Assembly: GCF_042453785.1 (NCBI RefSeq)
Contig: NC_091662.1
Coordinates: forward strand, 67,001-131,000
Origin: Malus domestica
Taxonomy: Eukaryota; Streptophyta; Magnoliopsida; Rosales; Rosaceae
Reading direction: 5' to 3'
DNA: 64,000 nt
Shown here: one piece after another, positions 59,593-64,000 of the stretch
How the letters are laid out: the number at the start of each line of letters is the position of its first letter
Position numbering within the stretch: the first letter of the stretch is position 1
Made by a program: the position numbers and the translations under genes
Notes under the pieces: model-generated
The model's input: the letters and a program-made list of their open reading frames with translations, nothing else
Database searches by the model: none
What the model was told of the DNA's origin: nothing

Positions 59593-61347
59593 TTCCTCCT
59601 CGCTCAGTCGCTCCTCCTATCCTATCCTATGATCTCAACGCAACGGATCAGACTTCTCACACAATTCTAGGGTTTTAGTCACAACGCTCCTCACTGTCTC
59701 ACGCATGTCTATCTATGTCTCTGAACTGCACTAACTAATATATTACCCCTGCTACTTTTCTTTTCTTTATTTATTTTATTTATTTTTCTTTTTGGTCTGA
59801 TTGCTATATTCTACAGCCTACAAGATGGATACTTGTGTGTCAACTAGGAAAAGCTTAAAGACTTTTTTATTCTCTATATTTTGGATGAGTTTTTATCATT
59901 AATACCTAAAACTTAATTTTTTCTTATAAAAAATTTCATATATAGCAAAAATGTACTTGAATAGTCTCAAATATCCTCAAAACATAAGTTTAATTACATT
60001 ATTTTTGTGGGTTGATGCTCGAACTTGGTGGTCTGTAAATTTGTGCTCTAAATAGAGATTTATAAACTGGTGAAACACCATGAATAGTTCTTAATAAGAC
60101 AAACCTAATTATTTGAGGAGAATGAAATTAAAATATTAGGAATTTATGATATATCCTCTAGTAGTTGTAAGAATAGGGTTTAGAAAATGGGAATGCAGTG
60201 ATTATGACTTTAATTACTTTGAAATGATGGTCAACGAATGCTCATGAATACTTTATAATATCATTACAATTACAAATATCATCATTTATTTCCTTAACTA
60301 ACACATCTACACTTAAATGGACTTCCATTTAAAACTTTTCAAATTGAAATGTGAGGGATCAAAATAATAAATTAGAGAAACTTTGGGGAACATTTGTCAT
60401 GAAAACTGAAAAAAAAAAAAATCCTTGTGATAATTTTGTAGACAAATAAATTAAAAAGAAAAGGAAAAAAAGAGAGGAAAATGAATAAATATGACGGGTT
60501 TGCTCTGTGGTGAGTCTTTCTCTCCCACACCACAATTAATCAGAGGTTTGCTATATCTATATTTCATGTATTTTTCTAGTTTTGCTCCACTCTTTATTTT
60601 GGTTGTTACTATTTATGCACTCATTTTCCATTTTATTACTCCATTTCCTTTATTTTCTCATTTCCCTAACGAATTCTTTTCAGTTTTTATAAATTTGTTA
60701 AATTGTTGATGAAAAGATTGTGGGTGGTGCTGTAGGTTGGTTCTCTTCTCGATCCTTGATTCTATTGCCGGAATCCCTTTTATATACGCTGAAAGGAAGG
60801 AAGGAGGGGGTTCCATAATTCCAGTCTAGGGTTTTCCAGTGTTATGTAATTGCGACTGAGGTCTTCTCTGATATTTGATATTTGACTGGTATGTATGGTT
60901 GCTAGATTTGAACTTGTCTCTCTCGTTTGCTTGTTTTGGATTGCCTTTTCCCACCAACATGCGTAGGAATTTGAGAATTGAGGGCTGGTTTAAATTTCGC
61001 TGCCTGTTGCCTGTTGGAGATGGGGACTTTACTTTTTGATTCGTTTGCATAACTCCGAGCGGAGCAGTCATCCAAGGCGGAGGAGAAACAAAAAAAGATA
61101 AAAGGCAATTTTGTAACCCGTTCGTGCATTAATCATTTGGTTTTGTTGGAACAGGAATCCCACTGGCGAGCAATCGGTTTCTTCCGCGATTTGTAGTTGC
61201 TACTTTAAGCTGTTTGATGGTGCTGTTTGGGCGATATATGTGATTATCTTATCTGGTTGGAGATTTTTTCCCCCTTTAATCTTATTTTTTGAATTACGGA
61301 AAGTAGGGGAGAAGGTGGGGATAGCATTGTCTATATAAAAGGTGAGG
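59593..61347. other. Divergent promoter region of GDI and SKIP35
   Basis: The first 150 bp are likely the GDI 5' UTR and promoter. The middle is AT-rich; near 59880-60000 words such as ATATAGCAAAAATGTACTTGA resemble the end of the Mutator-like element upstream of MTHFR and may be a remnant. A plausible 5' UTR intron of SKIP35 runs from a donor near 60891 (CTG/GTATGT) to an acceptor near 61154 (GGAACAG). Confidence 0.45.
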
Positions 61348-64000
61348 ATGGAAAAGGGGATAACACCTCTTGAGGGTAATGATGGTTGGATTGTGGTGAA
61401 TGAGACTAATTCCGAAGACCCCATATATATCGAAATGGAAACTGAGGAGTATGTGATTGATAGTCCGAAGAATGGCATTCAAGGTTTTGCAGCGGACAAA
61501 GGAGAGGGAAGTAATGTGGTATCCTCTAGAGAAGGACCTCTTGTCAGGAAGGAGTCGGGAATGCCCACTAGTTGTAGTTGCAGTGCCAAGAAACTCAAAT
61601 CTCAGGTGGATGCGGCAGACCCCAACCCGGAGAGGAAGGATAAAGTTGGGCAAGAGAAGAAGCTCAGTAGACAAGATAGGATTGAATTGGGCCGCATGTT
61701 TCAGGGTGCAGTGAGTTCCCATGATTGGGAAGTTGCTGAGAGGTTGATCCTGGTGGCTGATCCGCAAACCCTGAATGATGCTTTGTGCATGACTTTGGAT
61801 TCAATATGGTTCTTGAGCACTCACGAAGAGCTTTATGGGATAACGGGATTGATTAAGAAGATCATTATCAATGGTGCATATGACTTCACGAGAGCTGCCT
61901 TGCGCACTTCATTTCTTGCTTCGTGTGTTTCTGCTTGTCAGAGTCGAACAATGAGTCTTGCTGATACAGTCACAGTAATGGCCCAAAGGTACGGTCAAGC
62001 TGTGTATTTCCTGATAACTTAACAATTTTATAGCGATAAATTGTATGGGTGTGTGTAAATGGGTCCATAAAGTCTACTGAAGTCTTCTCCAGAATGGAAA
62101 ATGAAGACTTTTAAATTAAAGGGGCGGAGTAGGCAGAATAGGATGCATTATCTATCTTACAAAGTAGAATAAGATTAAACTAGTTCCTTAATGAATGTGT
62201 AAGATAGAATAAAATTAATCTAGTTCCTTAATGATGTCAGCAAGCTCAGGTTGATTTTATGTAGTCTTTCCATGTCAGCTCATAAGCTACCCGGAAATCT
62301 TTTCATGAACATACATGTAGAAAACCTGGGTGTTACACGAATTAGAATTAGTCTTTTGGCGACACCCTGGGTAAAATAGAAAGCTTGGTGGGTTTGGAAG
62401 TGCCCTACTTGCTACAAGAAAGCTTAAGATGCATCAAATTTCATTCCTTGAAATCCTTGAATGTCCCCTCCTTTTATTTATTTTATTTGAGCTACGAGAG
62501 GTCGCACTTGGTGCGATGGCAAGTGCCTTCGCCCATGAGCGGTAGGTCTCAGGTTCGAGACTTGGGAGCATCCTCTCCATAAATGGGGGTAAGGCTAGCC
62601 GACATTCACCTCTCCCAGACCCTGCGTAAAGCGGGAGCCTTGTGCACTGGGTACGACATTTTTTATTTGAGCTACGAGAGTGTAGCGTGGTATTGTTTAC
62701 TGTGGCTTCTAAGCACCTTGCCCGTCTATTTCCTTTTAATCCTGGAATTGATGTGCCATTTGCTTTATTGGTTACCCTTTTTTTTTATAGGTTGCATGAG
62801 CGCCTCCGGGAATGCAATGGAGATGAGGTCTTGAAGGCAGAAGCTGCTGCTAAGGTTCAAAAGTTTACTGAATGGGCTCTGAAATGTATAGGCTTTCATT
62901 CTCGTTCCCAAGGTAGCAAGGATAGAGTTAACAACAGCTCATTGGTTGAGATCCAACTCCAGTTATCAGCATTTAAGGCGTTCATAGATCTTGCTGGTAA
63001 CCAGCTTTCTGGGAAGGACTTCACCGAGGCCTTTGATGCTGCTTGCTTCCCCCTAACTCTCTTCTCTAGTTCATTCGATTCTGGCTGGGCATCTGGGATA
63101 TCGGCAACTGCAATTCAAGGTTTGCTGGGTATGTTGGTGGAGGGAGGTGCAGACAATGTCAATCAGTGTTTCCTTGAAGCCTCTCGTTTTGGGAGTACTG
63201 AGCTTGTGCGCATCTTATTGCAGGTGACTTCAATACGTTTGTACATCATGTTAATGTTTAGTTGCGTTCCTAGCTTTTGCATATCATTTTTCTGTATTTG
63301 GTTTATGATCAATGTTCAATACTTAGTTATTTTACTAAACCCTAAATAAGAATTAGGAAGAACAATAGTTATTGTTAGCTCTATGACTATAACCATCATT
63401 CTTTTGAATTGTCATTGCAAAGATCTTTTTGTATATTGATATTCAAGTTTCAAGCACATGTTTGTTAGTAGTGCACGTTGTTTTCCACTCTCATGCTTAA
63501 TAAATGCATTTTTGTCTGTTTAACATTTCCTAAAATTTGAATACCTTCCTTTTTTTATGTTTAAAGTAAATTTACATCATTTCTTATTTTTTACTAATAC
63601 TTATGTAAATCTGGAATATCAATATTATTGTTGACATTGACGTTTTTCGTTTTATGCTTCTAGTATGCATTCTTGGTTATATGATTTGGTTATGTATACA
63701 AACAAGGACAATTTTGAGAAGAGGATCGTGATCCAAGATTTTCTTTCATGATAGATGGTTTGTGTGGCATCTTTGTTCTCATTTTCTTTTGGCATATGGG
63801 TTTTGTTTTGTGTTGGTAGATTGCCCAAAGGAACAGTTTGGATGTTGATGTTGACCTGGCTTTGGGTTTTGCTTCTCACTACTGCAAGATTGGTACTATG
63901 GAATGTCTTGTGGAAGAGGGCAATGCGATAGCTTTTTTGGGCCCTCTGATGAGAGCTGCTGAGAGGGGCTGTATGCAGGTTGTTGAGTGGTTTGTGAAAA
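61348..64000 (+). CDS. SKIP35: Ankyrin repeat protein SKIP35, N-terminal part (runs off the window)
   Basis: Exons: 61348-61988, 62791-63223 and 63820 onward past 64000. Phases agree; about 418 residues are visible. I take the ATG at 61348 (MEKGITPLEGNDGW). The N-terminus is acidic and Ser-rich; then come SRQDRIELGRMFQGAVSS, SIWFLSTHEELYGITGLIKK, ALRTSFLASCVSACQSRTM, SAFKAFIDLAGNQLSGKDF, FDSGWASGISATAIQGLLG and VEGGADNVNQCFLEASRFG, with ankyrin-like helical repeats towards the end (STELVRILLQ; GTMECLVEEGNA; RGCMQVVEWFVK). This matches the SKP1-interacting partner 35 family, thought to bind SKP1-type SCF components; its function is poorly known. Intron 1 carries a SINE. The frame is open throughout the visible part. 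Confidence 0.88.
62501..62660 (+). mobile_element. tRNA-derived SINE in SKIP35 intron 1
   Basis: A 160 bp body starts GTCGCACTTGGTGCGATGGC and carries a Pol III B-box-like GGTTCGAGAC with an upstream A-box-like GTGCGATGGCAAGTG. It ends with a T-rich tail. Perfect 20 bp target duplications (TTTTATTTGAGCTACGAGAG) flank it at 62481-62500 and 62661-62680. It lies in the same orientation as the host gene and does not touch the splice sites. Confidence 0.88.

Noticed and set aside
61342-61347. Upstream GTG as SKIP35 start
   Set aside because: Plant nuclear genes start at ATG; the ATG at 61348 is two codons downstream in the same frame.
62501-62660. Functional tRNA gene
   Set aside because: Pol III boxes are present, but no cloverleaf or anticodon arm fits, and the unit has a tail and 20 bp target duplications as in a SINE.

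Overview
The window is plant nuclear DNA. Evidence: intron-rich genes with GT-AG splicing, five families recognisable exon by exon (a BIG BROTHER-related RING ligase, methylenetetrahydrofolate reductase, an MLO protein, Rab GDI and SKIP35), and typical plant transposons (Gypsy and Copia LTR elements, a Cassandra TRIM with 5S-like LTRs, a Helitron, Mutator-like and PIF/Harbinger MITEs, tRNA-derived SINEs). The repeat flavour and the protein sequences suggest a eudicot, most likely Rosaceae (apple/pear-like); that taxonomic step is inference. Layout: (1) 462-4654 (-) BBR-type E3 ligase, 7 exons, SINE in intron 1. (2) 4923-10030 layered transposons: one PIF/Harbinger-type element inside another, then a Copia remnant split by a hAT-like element. 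(3) 10031-17667 a complete young Gypsy-type element (+) with near-identical 743/744 bp LTRs and a broken, internally deleted gag-pol. (4) 18481-21645 (-) MTHFR, 9 exons, with a Mutator-like element 170 bp upstream of its ATG (21814-22772). (5) 22963-31743 a second, older Gypsy-type element of the same lineage, sitting in an antisense Copia element (31744-35793). (6) 37359-39777 a SINE and a 2.1 kb solo LTR that splits a coding-like stretch. (7) 40530-43918 (+) MLO, 14 exons. (8) 44322-50480 a putative non-autonomous Helitron carrying a fold-back Mutator-like element, a complete Cassandra TRIM and two MITEs in inverted orientation. (9) 51734-53158 (-) exons of a small unrecognised acidic gene or gene remnant; then a MITE cluster. 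(10) 55653-59592 (-) RabGDI, 13 exons, divergent from (11) 61348-64000+ (+) SKIP35, which runs off the window with a SINE in intron 1. The host genes do not form one pathway; they are independent housekeeping or regulatory genes (protein turnover, one-carbon metabolism, membrane/defence, vesicle traffic, SCF-linked ankyrin protein). The most notable structure is in the two Gypsy-type elements. Both lack protease and reverse transcriptase at the same junction (gag joined to the RT thumb/RNase H region), and both keep a long antisense coiled-coil reading frame near the 3' LTR, which fits a non-autonomous lineage amplified in trans. I see no wholly new system; the antisense frame and the shared deletion deserve the closest look.
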